Below, in pieces: positions 19,421 through 28,153 of a stretch of 64,000 bases of DNA. Each line of letters starts with the position of its first letter. Within the stretch, counting starts at the first letter, position 1. Source of the DNA: Sphingobacterium bovistauri (lineage in GTDB: Bacteria; Bacteroidota; Bacteroidia; Sphingobacteriales; Sphingobacteriaceae); assembly GCF_020295405.1 (NCBI RefSeq), contig NZ_JADEYP010000011.1, positions 1-64,000 of the forward strand, written 5' to 3'. A program made the translations under genes and the position numbers. Below the pieces are notes generated by a model that was given only the letters and a program-made list of their open reading frames with translations, was not told the DNA's origin and made no database searches.

Positions 19421-21550
19421 CTACTTATTTATATATTTTCTAACGAAATAATCTATATCAGATATATTTTCAACACTATCTAATATCGATTTTTGAATTA
19501 CAAAGGTACTATATTTTTTTTCACGAAACTTGATTATTTCAGGCAGCATTTTCTCAACTTGATGTTCAAAATTAGTAACAGCATCCAAAGATTCAAATAT
19601 TCCTACACGTAGTAATTGACACGATGATCCAAACTCCAATAAATCATGCCCAAGTCCCATATTGGTATGTTTAGTTCGAATAAACTGTCCAATTGCATAG
19701 CGCACGGGTGTCAGATTTATCCTCATATCCTCCAGCAATAGTACAAAATAATATGCCTCCCCATGTCTTGATTGAATATCAATAAATGTTCCAACATTTG
19801 AAATTTGGCTATCATTTTTTATTGATTCAATTGGAGTATCTCCCTGTTTAATGTTACGATTTGAAAAATATTCTTTTGTTTTTTCTAGAGCGTATTTCCG
19901 GAGCGCAAATTTGGATTTATTCTTGTCAATATACTCGAGATATTTATGAACCAATTCAGAGATTGGATAACCCTTATATTTTTCTTTAATAGACTCTAAA
20001 GTGCTAACAAAGGAAGAAACAGATTGAGAATACCCGATTGCCATAGCTTTTATATAAGCAACCCGAGATTCATCCCCAATAGCTAAAATTGATTCATCAA
20101 TAATAGCATCAGCTAATACTATGAGTTCTTCATATTTTTCAGCATCCAAAAGCTTATATAATTCTTCCTGCTTTGTATATAACTTCTGCTTAATAACTAA
20201 TTTTTGCTGGTAAACATTATTCTCATCTTCTACACCTGCTTTATCGAAGAGGTAGAGATCATGCAAATAATCGATTTGTTTAGATGGATTAATCAGAACT
20301 AAATCATTGAGGATTGACTTCGCATCATTATACAATTTATTTTCTCTGTAAAAAGTGGCCAACTCGTACATTGCACTGAAATACAGTTCGCTTTTAGTAT
20401 TTTCAGACTGTTGCTGATCAATTAGTTTTAATAATACAATCCAATTTTCCCTCTGTAAGATTAATGTTTTACTTCTCTTGTCCAGAAGAGACAATTCTTC
20501 AACATCAATTTGAGAAAAGCTAATCACTGCGTCATCTAATTTATTTAGAAGTAGCATGAATTGCCCTTGCTTCCACCGTTCCAAATTCTTGACCGCAATA
20601 GGAACGGTATTGTGAGCCAGAACTTTTTCTGACACAACATTTGCTGAATCAACTTCGTTTTGTAATCTATATAAGTCAGATTGTGCAGCATAGACCAACC
20701 ATTCTAAACCTATAGAATACCCCCTATTTAGTAGTTCACGAAGAGCTGTAATCCTTTCATCAACACTTTGACTCCCTATATTAATTAATTCTACTTCAGC
20801 TTTGAGCGTGAGTAAACTAGGAGCACTATTGGATCTCGCTATTTTTCTTAAAACTTTCTTAGCTTGTGGAACATCAATTGTCGACAACATTTTACCCAAA
20901 CACAATTGCCAATAAAATTTATATTTTAAAGGAACACCAATTTCGAAAGATCGACCCAAATAATAAGCCGCTGAATCTTTAATCTCCTGTTGACGAAATA
21001 TATCCGATTTGAGAGCATAATATAATGAAGCCTCTTTAGGAGAAAGTCCATTAAAATCAATTTCATTGATTTCGATTAAGGATTCCTCCAGTTTTCCTAT
21101 CTCACGTAATGCATTAATCTTCCACAAATCCCTATCCTTAAACAACGAGTGATTTGTTATTAGCTCAAAATAAGCCAATGCTGTATAGAAATCTGACATA
21201 AGATAATACGCTTTCCCAATTCTATAATAGAGTTCTTCACGTACAGCCTCGCTTTTCTCTTCAACAAGTAAGCGTTGTAATTTCGATATGGCTGATGCCA
21301 ATTCGATTTTATAAATTTCATTAGGTGCTCCAAATAATGAAAATTCTGATAAAGCTATTTCATCTCGAAATAAAGAACTTTCTGCCTTAGACAAAAGTGC
21401 ATCCACATTAAACATTGTATTATATTTCATCTGAAAGTGATGTCCAATGGACTGGTTACTTTTAGGTGAACAGGCATACTGTTGCAATATTACCACAACT
21501 ATGATAAATGTAATTATAGCATGAAGAGAAGTTATTCGAAATACATTCAT
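19421..21550 (-). CDS. TPR-repeat lipoprotein, probably SprE/PorW-like (type IX secretion/gliding)
   Basis: A 709-residue protein with an N-terminal hydrophobic segment (about 10-23) and a candidate lipidated C27, although the residue at -3 is Q and not the usual L. The following CSPKSNQSIGHHFQMKYNTMFN resembles the start of SprE/PorW proteins. The middle consists of helical TPR-like repeats (A-L-A-Y-F-E, A-x-x-Y-x-x type). The C-terminal 110 residues (YYFVLLL, then VGIFESLDAVTNF and FVIQKS) look like the small alpha/beta tail of that family. SprE/PorW links type IX secretion parts to outer-membrane components. The family call is pattern-based. The gldJ gene 2 kb away supports a gliding/T9SS setting; no other T9SS core gene is in the window. 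Confidence 0.55.
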   Translation of the reverse strand: MNVFRITSLHAIITFIIVVVILQQYACSPKSNQSIGHHFQMKYNTMFNVDALLSKAESSLFRDEIALSEFSLFGAPNEIYKIELASAISKLQRLLVEEKSEAVREELYYRIGKAYYLMSDFYTALAYFELITNHSLFKDRDLWKINALREIGKLEESLIEINEIDFNGLSPKEASLYYALKSDIFRQQEIKDSAAYYLGRSFEIGVPLKYKFYWQLCLGKMLSTIDVPQAKKVLRKIARSNSAPSLLTLKAEVELINIGSQSVDERITALRELLNRGYSIGLEWLVYAAQSDLYRLQNEVDSANVVSEKVLAHNTVPIAVKNLERWKQGQFMLLLNKLDDAVISFSQIDVEELSLLDKRSKTLILQRENWIVLLKLIDQQQSENTKSELYFSAMYELATFYRENKLYNDAKSILNDLVLINPSKQIDYLHDLYLFDKAGVEDENNVYQQKLVIKQKLYTKQEELYKLLDAEKYEELIVLADAIIDESILAIGDESRVAYIKAMAIGYSQSVSSFVSTLESIKEKYKGYPISELVHKYLEYIDKNKSKFALRKYALEKTKEYFSNRNIKQGDTPIESIKNDSQISNVGTFIDIQSRHGEAYYFVLLLEDMRINLTPVRYAIGQFIRTKHTNMGLGHDLLEFGSSCQLLRVGIFESLDAVTNFEHQVEKMLPEIIKFREKKYSTFVIQKSILDSVENISDIDYFVRKYINK

Positions 21551-21669
21551 GACAGAATCTACTGACTATCAAATATAATCTTTCGGAGCAGTATATTTCC
21601 AAATACCGCTTCTGATTTTTTCAATACGCTGTAAAGTATTAATTGAATCCTTACCTTTATTATTATAAT

Positions 21670-22878
21670 ATGAGAACAGGAGCTCCAAAAGGTTTATTAT
21701 TTATATTTATTACGGTTGTAATTGACTCGATTGGTTTAGGTATTATAATCCCAGTGATGCCCAAATTGATTCAAGAACTTATACATGGAGACTTGAGTCA
21801 AGCATCAAAATATGGAGGCTGGTTAGTATTTATGTATGCCTTTACCCAGTTTTTCTTTGCATCGGTATTAGGCAATCTAAGTGATAGATATGGCAGGCGG
21901 CCCATTTTACTTTTTTCATTATTTGGCTTTTGTATCAACTACATACTAACGGGGCTTGCTCCTTCCATAGCATGGCTATTTGTAGGAAGATTGATCGCAG
22001 GTGTAACTGGTGCAAGTCATACTGTCGCAGCCGCATATATTGCCGACATTAGTACTCCACAAAACAAAGCGCAAAATTTTGGCCTGCTGGGGGCAGCCTT
22101 TGGCTTAGGGTTTATACTTGGACCTGTACTTGGAGGCGTTCTTGGCCAATATGGCTCAAGCATACCTTTCTATGCAGCGGCTGGTTTATGCTTGTTGAAT
22201 GCCATTTACGGTTACTTTGTAATTCCAGAATCCTTAAAACCTGAAAACAGAAGACCTTTTAATTGGAAAAATGCGAATCCAATAGGTGCATTTAAACACA
22301 TTAAATCATACCCCAATATATTACCATTGGTCATTTGTATTTTCTTAATCAATATAGCTGCAAATGCTGTACAAAGTACTTGGTCATATTATACTATGGA
22401 AAAATTCAACTGGGATGAGAGAATGGTGGGTTTATCATTGGGCTTTGTTGGCACACTTCTAATGATTGTTCAAGCGGGGTTAATTCGTCTTGCCATTCCA
22501 AAATTCGGGCTTGAAAAATCAATCACAATAGGCTTAGTTCTGTATGTTGTAGCTTATGCACTATTTGGATTTGCATCTGCAAGCTGGATGATGTATGCGA
22601 TAAGTATTTTATTTGTATCAGCTGGTATAGCAGGTCCATCGTTACAAAGCTGTATCTCGAATCATATCCCTCAAAATGAACAGGGGCAAATCCAAGGTGG
22701 TATTACTTCAGTAATAAGCCTTACTTCTATTATTGGCCCTTTGGTGATGACGACACTCTTTTCTCATTTTTCAGAAAAAGAAGTGCACCCTTATTTCCCA
22801 GGTGCACCTTTTATATTAGCAGCAATTTTAGCTATCACGGCTTTAATAATTGCCTTAGTCTACTTTCGAAAACAATAA
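21670..22878 (+). CDS. MFS multidrug/tetracycline-type exporter (TetA/TCR-like)
   Basis: A proton-coupled drug exporter of the major facilitator family, 402 residues and about 12 membrane segments. The cytoplasmic loop 2-3 motif is GNLSDRYGRRP, the D-x-x-G-R-R-P signature. Segment 5 has the exporter motif C (GAAFGLGFILGPVLGG). Overall sequence resembles the TCR/tet group, but substrates cannot be inferred; chromosomal members are often not resistance determinants. ATG 21670 is chosen over TTG 21643. A TACCTTTA -7-like box (21652-21659) would leave only a short leader. It converges on ispF with 7 bp between the stops. Confidence 0.85.
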   Translation: MRTGAPKGLLFIFITVVIDSIGLGIIIPVMPKLIQELIHGDLSQASKYGGWLVFMYAFTQFFFASVLGNLSDRYGRRPILLFSLFGFCINYILTGLAPSIAWLFVGRLIAGVTGASHTVAAAYIADISTPQNKAQNFGLLGAAFGLGFILGPVLGGVLGQYGSSIPFYAAAGLCLLNAIYGYFVIPESLKPENRRPFNWKNANPIGAFKHIKSYPNILPLVICIFLINIAANAVQSTWSYYTMEKFNWDERMVGLSLGFVGTLLMIVQAGLIRLAIPKFGLEKSITIGLVLYVVAYALFGFASASWMMYAISILFVSAGIAGPSLQSCISNHIPQNEQGQIQGGITSVISLTSIIGPLVMTTLFSHFSEKEVHPYFPGAPFILAAILAITALIIALVYFRKQ

Positions 22879-22885
22879 GTGAGCT

Positions 22886-23362
22886 TTATTTTTGAATCAA
22901 GCAAACCGCATATGCTACGACTCCTTCTTCACGTCCAACAAAACCCATTGTTTCATTAGTCGTGGCCTTTATAGAAATATCCTCCACATCCAAGCCCGTA
23001 GCTTCAGCAAGCTTTTCCTTCATTTGTGGAATATAAGGTTTGATTTTAGGTGCTTCTAAGCAAAGCATTGCATCAATATTTCCCAAACACCAACCTTTAT
23101 CTGTGATCAGACGCATGCATTCTTCTAACAACAAAAGACTGCTTACACCTTTCCATTTCATATCCGTGTTCGGAAAATGATAACCAATATCCTCTAAATT
23201 AGCTGCCCCAAGAATAGCATCACAAACAGCGTGGACTAATACATCTGCATCAGAATGCCCAAAAGCTCCTGAATGATGATCCAATTGTACACCACCTACT
23301 ATAAAAGGATGTCCCTCTTTCATTTGATGAACATCAAATCCAAAACCAACTTTAATTTTCAT
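22886..23362 (-). CDS. ispF: 2-C-methyl-D-erythritol 2,4-cyclodiphosphate synthase
   Basis: The fifth step of the MEP isoprenoid pathway. The protein has 158 residues. The metal-binding D10 and H12 (GFDVHQ), the GHSDADVLVHAVCDAILGA active-site helix with its third metal ligand, and the CDP-binding ATTNETMGFVGREEG segment are all intact. It is a single gene; no ispD is adjacent. Confidence 0.96.
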   Translation of the reverse strand: MKIKVGFGFDVHQMKEGHPFIVGGVQLDHHSGAFGHSDADVLVHAVCDAILGAANLEDIGYHFPNTDMKWKGVSSLLLLEECMRLITDKGWCLGNIDAMLCLEAPKIKPYIPQMKEKLAEATGLDVEDISIKATTNETMGFVGREEGVVAYAVCLIQK

Positions 23363-23483
23363 ATCGAGCTAAATTAGGCTTTTATTATGAAATAAACACA
23401 TAAAGTCAGCGTATGACTACAGTTGAATTATAAATAGCAGAAAATTCTACATCGATCTTAGCGCTATCTTATAAAAATATTCA

Positions 23484-23491
23484 TATTTTTG
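23484..23491 (+). promoter_or_regulatory. -7 box for gldJ
   Basis: TATTTTTG fully matches TAnnTTTG, 32 bases before the ATG at 23524. No convincing -33 element was found. Confidence 0.45.
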
Positions 23492-23523
23492 AGTATTACT
23501 ATTAAATCCAATTGAATCAAATT

Positions 23524-25017
23524 ATGCATAATTTGCGTAAACTTATACCAGCTCTATTAATTACTACAAGTCTGTTCAGTGCTTTTTCATGCAAAAGCAA
23601 TAAAAATAATGTGTCTGATAAAACAGGTGTACGCTATAATGACCCTGATAATGGAGGCTTGCAAATAAGCCGTAAGGTGAAAGACTCTCCCGGACCAGGA
23701 TTAATTGCTATTGAGGGTGGAACTTTTATTATGGGGGGAAGTCTAAATGAAGATATTTCCTACAACCATGACAATCCCAAAAGGAAGGTTACCGTAGCTT
23801 CTTTCTACATCGATGAAACTGAAGTTTCAAATGCTGATTGGTTAGAATATTTACAATGGATTGGACAGAATTTCCCAAAAGACCGAAAAATGTATTACGA
23901 TGCACTACCAGATTCTTTAGTTTGGCGTAATCCTTTGTCTTACAATGAACCATATGTGAATTTTTATCTTCGTCATCCTTCATTCCAAGATTACCCTGTT
24001 GTAGGAGTATCATGGGAACAAGCAAATGACTATTGTCTATGGCGTACTGATCGTGTTAATGAACATATCTTACGTAGTAGCGGAATTCTTGCGGATTATA
24101 AAACAGCAAATCAGCAACAAACAAACGCCCCTTTTAACTCAGATATATACCTAAATGGTCAATATCAGGGACAGGGAATAGATGGCAAGAAAATGCTTAA
24201 AGATGATCGCCCAGGCGCTCAAAAAAATGCAAGTAGAACAGCGCGCATGCAGGATGGTATATTAAAACAAGCATATCGTCTACCTACTGAAGCGGAATGG
24301 GAATATGCTTCCCTAGGATTGATAGGTAATACATTTGATGGAAATATTGAATCTAGCAAAACATATCCTTGGAATGGACTTGGTGTTAGAGATCACAAAC
24401 GTCGTACTCAAGGCCGCATGTTGGCGAATTTCAAAATTACTAGCGGAAATAATATGGGTGTAGCTGGAGATTCTAATGACGGAGGAGATATCACAGTTCC
24501 TGTTAAGAGTTATCAACCAAATGATTTTGGATTATATAACATGGCTGGAAATGTAAATGAATGGGTAAGTGACGTATATCGTCAATTATCATTTGAAGAT
24601 TTTGAGGATTTCAATCCATATCGTGGTCATGTCTTTATGAGCAATCAATATGAAGACACAGAAACAGGCAAATTGGCTAAAGATCAATATGGCAGACCTA
24701 TCAAAATAGCATCTAAAGCCCCTCGTAAACAAACTTGGCAAGATCTACAAGCTAACATTACTCAGAATGCATCGACTACCTCCGTTTATGATAATGACGT
24801 AAGAGGATTCAAAGATGAGGTGCAAAAAGAGCTATATGGAAAAACAACACTAATAAACGATAAATCAAGAGTTTACAAAGGCGGATCTTGGAACGATAGA
24901 GCATATTGGATGAATCCAGGTACTCGAAGACATATGCAGCAAGATGAATCTAGTGCGATGATAGGCTTTCGATGTGCTATGACTATGGTCGGAAATGTCT
25001 TTGGACCAAAAAAATAA
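23524..25017 (+). CDS. gldJ: GldJ-type gliding/secretion lipoprotein (FGE-sulfatase fold)
   Basis: An outer-membrane-associated lipoprotein of the gliding/type IX secretion machinery. The protein has 497 residues from ATG 23524 (an upstream TTG at 23512 adds only four residues). The lipobox ends at C23 (FSAFSC). The mature protein opens with TGVRYNDPDNGGL and has the formylglycine-generating-enzyme-like fold: GPGLIAIEGGTFIMGG, FYIDETEVSNADW, YPVVGVSWEQANDYC, LPTEAEWEYA, MAGNVNEWVSDVY and GGSWNDRAYW...GFRC. The opening and the LVWRNPLSYNEPYV region resemble GldJ more than GldK. It probably has a scaffold role rather than an enzymatic one. It is monocistronic. Confidence 0.82.
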   Translation: MHNLRKLIPALLITTSLFSAFSCKSNKNNVSDKTGVRYNDPDNGGLQISRKVKDSPGPGLIAIEGGTFIMGGSLNEDISYNHDNPKRKVTVASFYIDETEVSNADWLEYLQWIGQNFPKDRKMYYDALPDSLVWRNPLSYNEPYVNFYLRHPSFQDYPVVGVSWEQANDYCLWRTDRVNEHILRSSGILADYKTANQQQTNAPFNSDIYLNGQYQGQGIDGKKMLKDDRPGAQKNASRTARMQDGILKQAYRLPTEAEWEYASLGLIGNTFDGNIESSKTYPWNGLGVRDHKRRTQGRMLANFKITSGNNMGVAGDSNDGGDITVPVKSYQPNDFGLYNMAGNVNEWVSDVYRQLSFEDFEDFNPYRGHVFMSNQYEDTETGKLAKDQYGRPIKIASKAPRKQTWQDLQANITQNASTTSVYDNDVRGFKDEVQKELYGKTTLINDKSRVYKGGSWNDRAYWMNPGTRRHMQQDESSAMIGFRCAMTMVGNVFGPKK

Positions 25018-25034
25018 AGATCTTAACCTCATTC

Positions 25035-25077
25035 ATAAAAAAAGCGTTCGACTATGTTAGTCGAACGCTTTTTTTAT
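25035..25077. terminator. Bidirectional terminator between gldJ and a thioesterase gene
   Basis: A perfect 20-bp inverted repeat (25035-25054 with 25058-25077), core AGCGTTCGACTA, has A- and T-runs outside the core and a 3-base loop. It overlaps the minus-strand stop codon. Confidence 0.9.
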
Positions 25078-25475
25078 ATTATATTCAATCCTTCTGTAAC
25101 TGATATTGGCTTTTTGTCATCCCCCAAAGCAACAAAAGTGAACATACCCTGAATGGCCAACTCCCGTCCTTCTTCGTACATATGTTCCAAATAAATTTCT
25201 ACTTTCACTTTCAAACTTGTACGCCCAACACTATCAACACGCGCAATAGCCTCTATAATACTTCCAGAAGGAATAGCTTTCTCAAAATTAATTTTATCTG
25301 ATGAAACAGTCACCAAACGCTTACGACAAAAACGTGTTGCAGCCATAAAAGATACCTCATCCATAATAGCCATCGCCTTCCCCCCAAATAAAGTGTCATG
25401 ATGATTTGTCAAAAATGGGAATACCGTTGTACATACTCGAGTTTCTGCTAGATCAATTCTTTCTTCTAAAGTCAT
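25074..25475 (-). CDS. Acyl-CoA thioesterase, hotdog fold
   Basis: A 133-residue single hotdog domain. The signature H-H-D-T-L-F-G-G-K-A-M-A-I-M-D-E-V (about 25-41) has the catalytic acid in the M-D-E-V helix, and the central strands read VTVSSDKINFEKAI and GSIIEAIARVDSVGRTSLKV. It probably hydrolyses medium- or long-chain acyl-CoA. It is a separate family branch from the gene at 1633 (different N-terminus and active-site spacing). It follows the MutS-like gene by 32 bp on the same strand, but a TACTTTTG -7 box lies in that gap, so it may have its own promoter. Confidence 0.87.
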   Translation of the reverse strand: MTLEERIDLAETRVCTTVFPFLTNHHDTLFGGKAMAIMDEVSFMAATRFCRKRLVTVSSDKINFEKAIPSGSIIEAIARVDSVGRTSLKVKVEIYLEHMYEEGRELAIQGMFTFVALGDDKKPISVTEGLNII

Positions 25476-25493
25476 TTTTTACTGTAATTTCCA

Positions 25494-25501
25494 CAAAAGT
25501 A
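25494..25501 (-). promoter_or_regulatory. -7 box for the second thioesterase gene
   Basis: The minus strand reads TACTTTTG, a full TAnnTTTG match, 18 bases upstream of the ATG and 6 bp past the stop of the MutS-like gene. Confidence 0.4.
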
Positions 25502-25507
25502 CAACTT

Positions 25508-27313
25508 CTAATCGTTTTGTACATGCACACCTATCCCCTTCAAGAGCAGCGAAGCATTAAAAACAGTACATTTTCCGTTCTTTAACTTATAATCAAACAG
25601 CATTTCTCCATCTTTCACCTGAATGTCAAAATGAAAGTTTTTCAATAATCCTTCGTATTCTTCCTCCAACGATGCTAATTGCAAATCATGTGTTGCAACC
25701 ATACCCTTACCATTAATAGCTAATATTTTGCGGATAATAGCTTTTGAACCCAAGTACTTATCTACTGAATTCGTACCTCGTAGCATTTCATCAATCAGCA
25801 CATAGGTATTCCCATCCTTTTCCAATTGTTCTAGAATAAACTTCATTCTATCCAATTCGGCTTTAAACGTAGAGGTGCTCTCATTCAAATTATCTTTGAT
25901 ACGCATATAACTAACGAGCCAATATACAGGAAGAGCCAATTCTTTTGCACAGACCACCGCTCCAGCATAAGCCAAAACAGCATTGATACCTATGGTGCGC
26001 AGAAAGGTACTTTTTCCTGCCATATTTGATCCAGTAATCAAAGCCAATTGATGGTCATGAGCTGAATAATCATTCGCTACAGCAATTTTATTATTAATCA
26101 ATGGATGATTAATTTCAAGAGCAGAAATCCTGTCAGATTGAGGATTATCCAAGATAACAGGCGTTGCCCATGTTTCAAAATTACTTTTTAGCGTTGCCAA
26201 ACTTATCAAAGCTTCAAATTCAGAAATGATATCAAAAGCTTTAAGTACATCCCCTTCGTAATTCTTCTTCCAATCAACAATGGCTAATACCTGCTTGAAA
26301 TCCCATAGCAGAAACATATTTAACACCGCACCTACTAAGATGTTGTTGCGGGCGTCCAACTTATCTACCAAAGAACCTAACCCCCTAAATGCCAATGATA
26401 AATTCTCTTGTTTACCTGTTCTTAATTCTGATTGTAATTTTTGATTTAGTGAAGTAGTAAATTTCTCACCTTCTACCATTCGTATAGCATCAGAATATGC
26501 TATCAATGTAACTCCGATTTTATCAATCCGACTAGAGAAATATGAAACCTTACCTCCCAATGCCATCGACCATATTAAATGTACTATAGCCAACAACAAT
26601 AGATAATTCCAAATAGGTGTAACAAATAAAGAAACAAAAATCCCCGCCAGGAAAAGAAACGGAGCAACCTTCACATACAATCGCATGAAAGAAGAACCAA
26701 AGTTTAATGATTCATCTTTCATATATCGAGTCATAAATGTCTTAATATTTACTTTTTGACCAAGATTAAAAAGTAGTTTCGTCTGTAACAATTGTGTCCA
26801 CTCGCGTTTAGACGATAGTTCTGCAGAAGCCTCTTGTCTCGCTAAAATTTCACTTTTGGATGCTGGAATAGATAGCCAAGAAGCTAATAACGAAGTACCT
26901 TCTACTGTCGCTGAACGATTGATTAATAAAAAAAGTGATTTTTCACCAAAAATATCTAAATCAGAACTATATGCGTGTTTACCATCCTCAAATTCAGCTC
27001 CATTAGCATACATGTTTTCTGAATGTTCGTCTACATGAAGTTCATTCTCATTGACACGTAAAAATGCTTTTTTAACATCGCGCAACTTCTCTAGCTTGCT
27101 TTGACGCAATACTAAATAAGCGAAGCCTAATACTATCGTAAAAACAGCAGCAAACAACACCCAAATGTTATTCATCTGAAATGTTTGGAATAATATAGCA
27201 GCACCAATCAAGATTAGTGCTAGGCGCATTAAACTATTTCTGTTAATATTTTTCTCAAGAACTTGAAGTTCTTCTTTCGTCGCTTGAATATTTTTATTGT
27301 AAAATGCCTTCAT
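25508..27313 (-). CDS. Membrane-anchored MutS-like ATPase
   Basis: A 601-residue protein with the MutS ATPase and part of the lever domain but without the mismatch-reading and connector domains of MutS1. Hydrophobic pairs at about 30-46/50-69 and 212-232/236-252 indicate membrane segments. The MutS core domain is at about 130-400. The ATPase has Walker A GSNMAGKST (428-436), a Walker B/signature region VLIDEMLRGTNSVD near 510-523, and ATHD near 540. The family is annotated in Bacteroidetes only as MutS-like; its role is unknown and is not expected to be classical mismatch repair. Neighbours are pcm (42 bp upstream) and a thioesterase. Confidence 0.85.
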   Translation of the reverse strand: MKAFYNKNIQATKEELQVLEKNINRNSLMRLALILIGAAILFQTFQMNNIWVLFAAVFTIVLGFAYLVLRQSKLEKLRDVKKAFLRVNENELHVDEHSENMYANGAEFEDGKHAYSSDLDIFGEKSLFLLINRSATVEGTSLLASWLSIPASKSEILARQEASAELSSKREWTQLLQTKLLFNLGQKVNIKTFMTRYMKDESLNFGSSFMRLYVKVAPFLFLAGIFVSLFVTPIWNYLLLLAIVHLIWSMALGGKVSYFSSRIDKIGVTLIAYSDAIRMVEGEKFTTSLNQKLQSELRTGKQENLSLAFRGLGSLVDKLDARNNILVGAVLNMFLLWDFKQVLAIVDWKKNYEGDVLKAFDIISEFEALISLATLKSNFETWATPVILDNPQSDRISALEINHPLINNKIAVANDYSAHDHQLALITGSNMAGKSTFLRTIGINAVLAYAGAVVCAKELALPVYWLVSYMRIKDNLNESTSTFKAELDRMKFILEQLEKDGNTYVLIDEMLRGTNSVDKYLGSKAIIRKILAINGKGMVATHDLQLASLEEEYEGLLKNFHFDIQVKDGEMLFDYKLKNGKCTVFNASLLLKGIGVHVQND

Positions 27314-27355
27314 TAGGGCTAAAGATAGGAAAAAGCCCTTGAAGTATAATGCGAA

Positions 27356-28012
27356 TTACCAAGCTTTGTCGCCCACCAGAGGCACAAAGCGAAAAGTATC
27401 TAATTCAATGCGCTCAAAGTCATTTTCTCCCACACGTAATATTGTTACCATTTTTTGGGATTTCTCATCTCCCACAGGAATAACCAATAATCCGCCCAAT
27501 TTCAATTGCTTCAACATTATTTCGGGAACAAATGGTGCACCAGCTGTCACAATAATCTTATCGTAAGGAGCATGTTCAGCAATACCCTTTGAACCATCCC
27601 CCAAAAAGAAATTAGGCTTATACCCCATATAAGGCAACACCTGAATAGTACGCTGGTACAACTTCTCTTGACGCTCAATCGTGTACACCTCGGCACCAAG
27701 CTCCAATAAAATACAAGTTTGGTAACCTGATCCTGTTCCAATTTCTAATACCTTATCACCTTTTTTCACATGCAACAGCTCTGATTGGTAAGCCACAGTA
27801 TAGGGTTGCGAAATAGTTTGTCCATCACCAATCGGGAAGGCAATATCTTTGTACGCTTGATTCCAAAATGTCTCATCAAAAAAGAAATGACGAGGTACCT
27901 TTGCGATAGCTCCGAGTACACGAGAATCTTGTATACCCCTACTTTCAAGATGCGTTACCAGCTTCTTCCTTGCGCCCTTTTCTCTGTAATTATCTATGAA
28001 TTTGTATGCCAT
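27356..28012 (-). CDS. pcm: Protein-L-isoaspartate O-methyltransferase
   Basis: It repairs isoaspartyl residues in ageing proteins using S-adenosylmethionine. The protein has 218 residues. The substrate-facing region VPRHFFFDETFWNQAYKDIA and IGDGQTISQPYTVA, SAM motif I VLEIGTGSGYQTCIL, the acidic TIER and motif II-like YDKIIVTAGAPFVPE are all present in family order. The TATTTTTG -7 box ends 7 bases before the ATG, so the leader would be almost absent. It is followed on the same strand by the MutS-like gene. Confidence 0.95.
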   Translation of the reverse strand: MAYKFIDNYREKGARKKLVTHLESRGIQDSRVLGAIAKVPRHFFFDETFWNQAYKDIAFPIGDGQTISQPYTVAYQSELLHVKKGDKVLEIGTGSGYQTCILLELGAEVYTIERQEKLYQRTIQVLPYMGYKPNFFLGDGSKGIAEHAPYDKIIVTAGAPFVPEIMLKQLKLGGLLVIPVGDEKSQKMVTILRVGENDFERIELDTFRFVPLVGDKAW

Positions 28013-28019
28013 CGTCCCT

Positions 28020-28027
28020 CAAAAATA
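28020..28027 (-). promoter_or_regulatory. -7 box very close to the pcm start
   Basis: The minus strand reads TATTTTTG, and only seven bases separate it from the ATG. If the usual start site a few bases downstream is used, the mRNA would have a 5' leader of about three bases. Confidence 0.45.
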
Positions 28028-28153
28028 CCATTGTTTGACCACATTATTAAAGAATAAATACAATTACTTCGAAGCCAATAAGTTCAGTTTTACAATTCAT
28101 ATTTTAGGGTTTATAGTTTTTAATAGGTAATTTTATAAATTTATAAAATCAAT

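Noticed and set aside
21643-21672. Possible resistance island around the MFS exporter
   Set aside because: No mobile element, repeat or composition shift is seen, and the gene is flanked by ordinary core genes.
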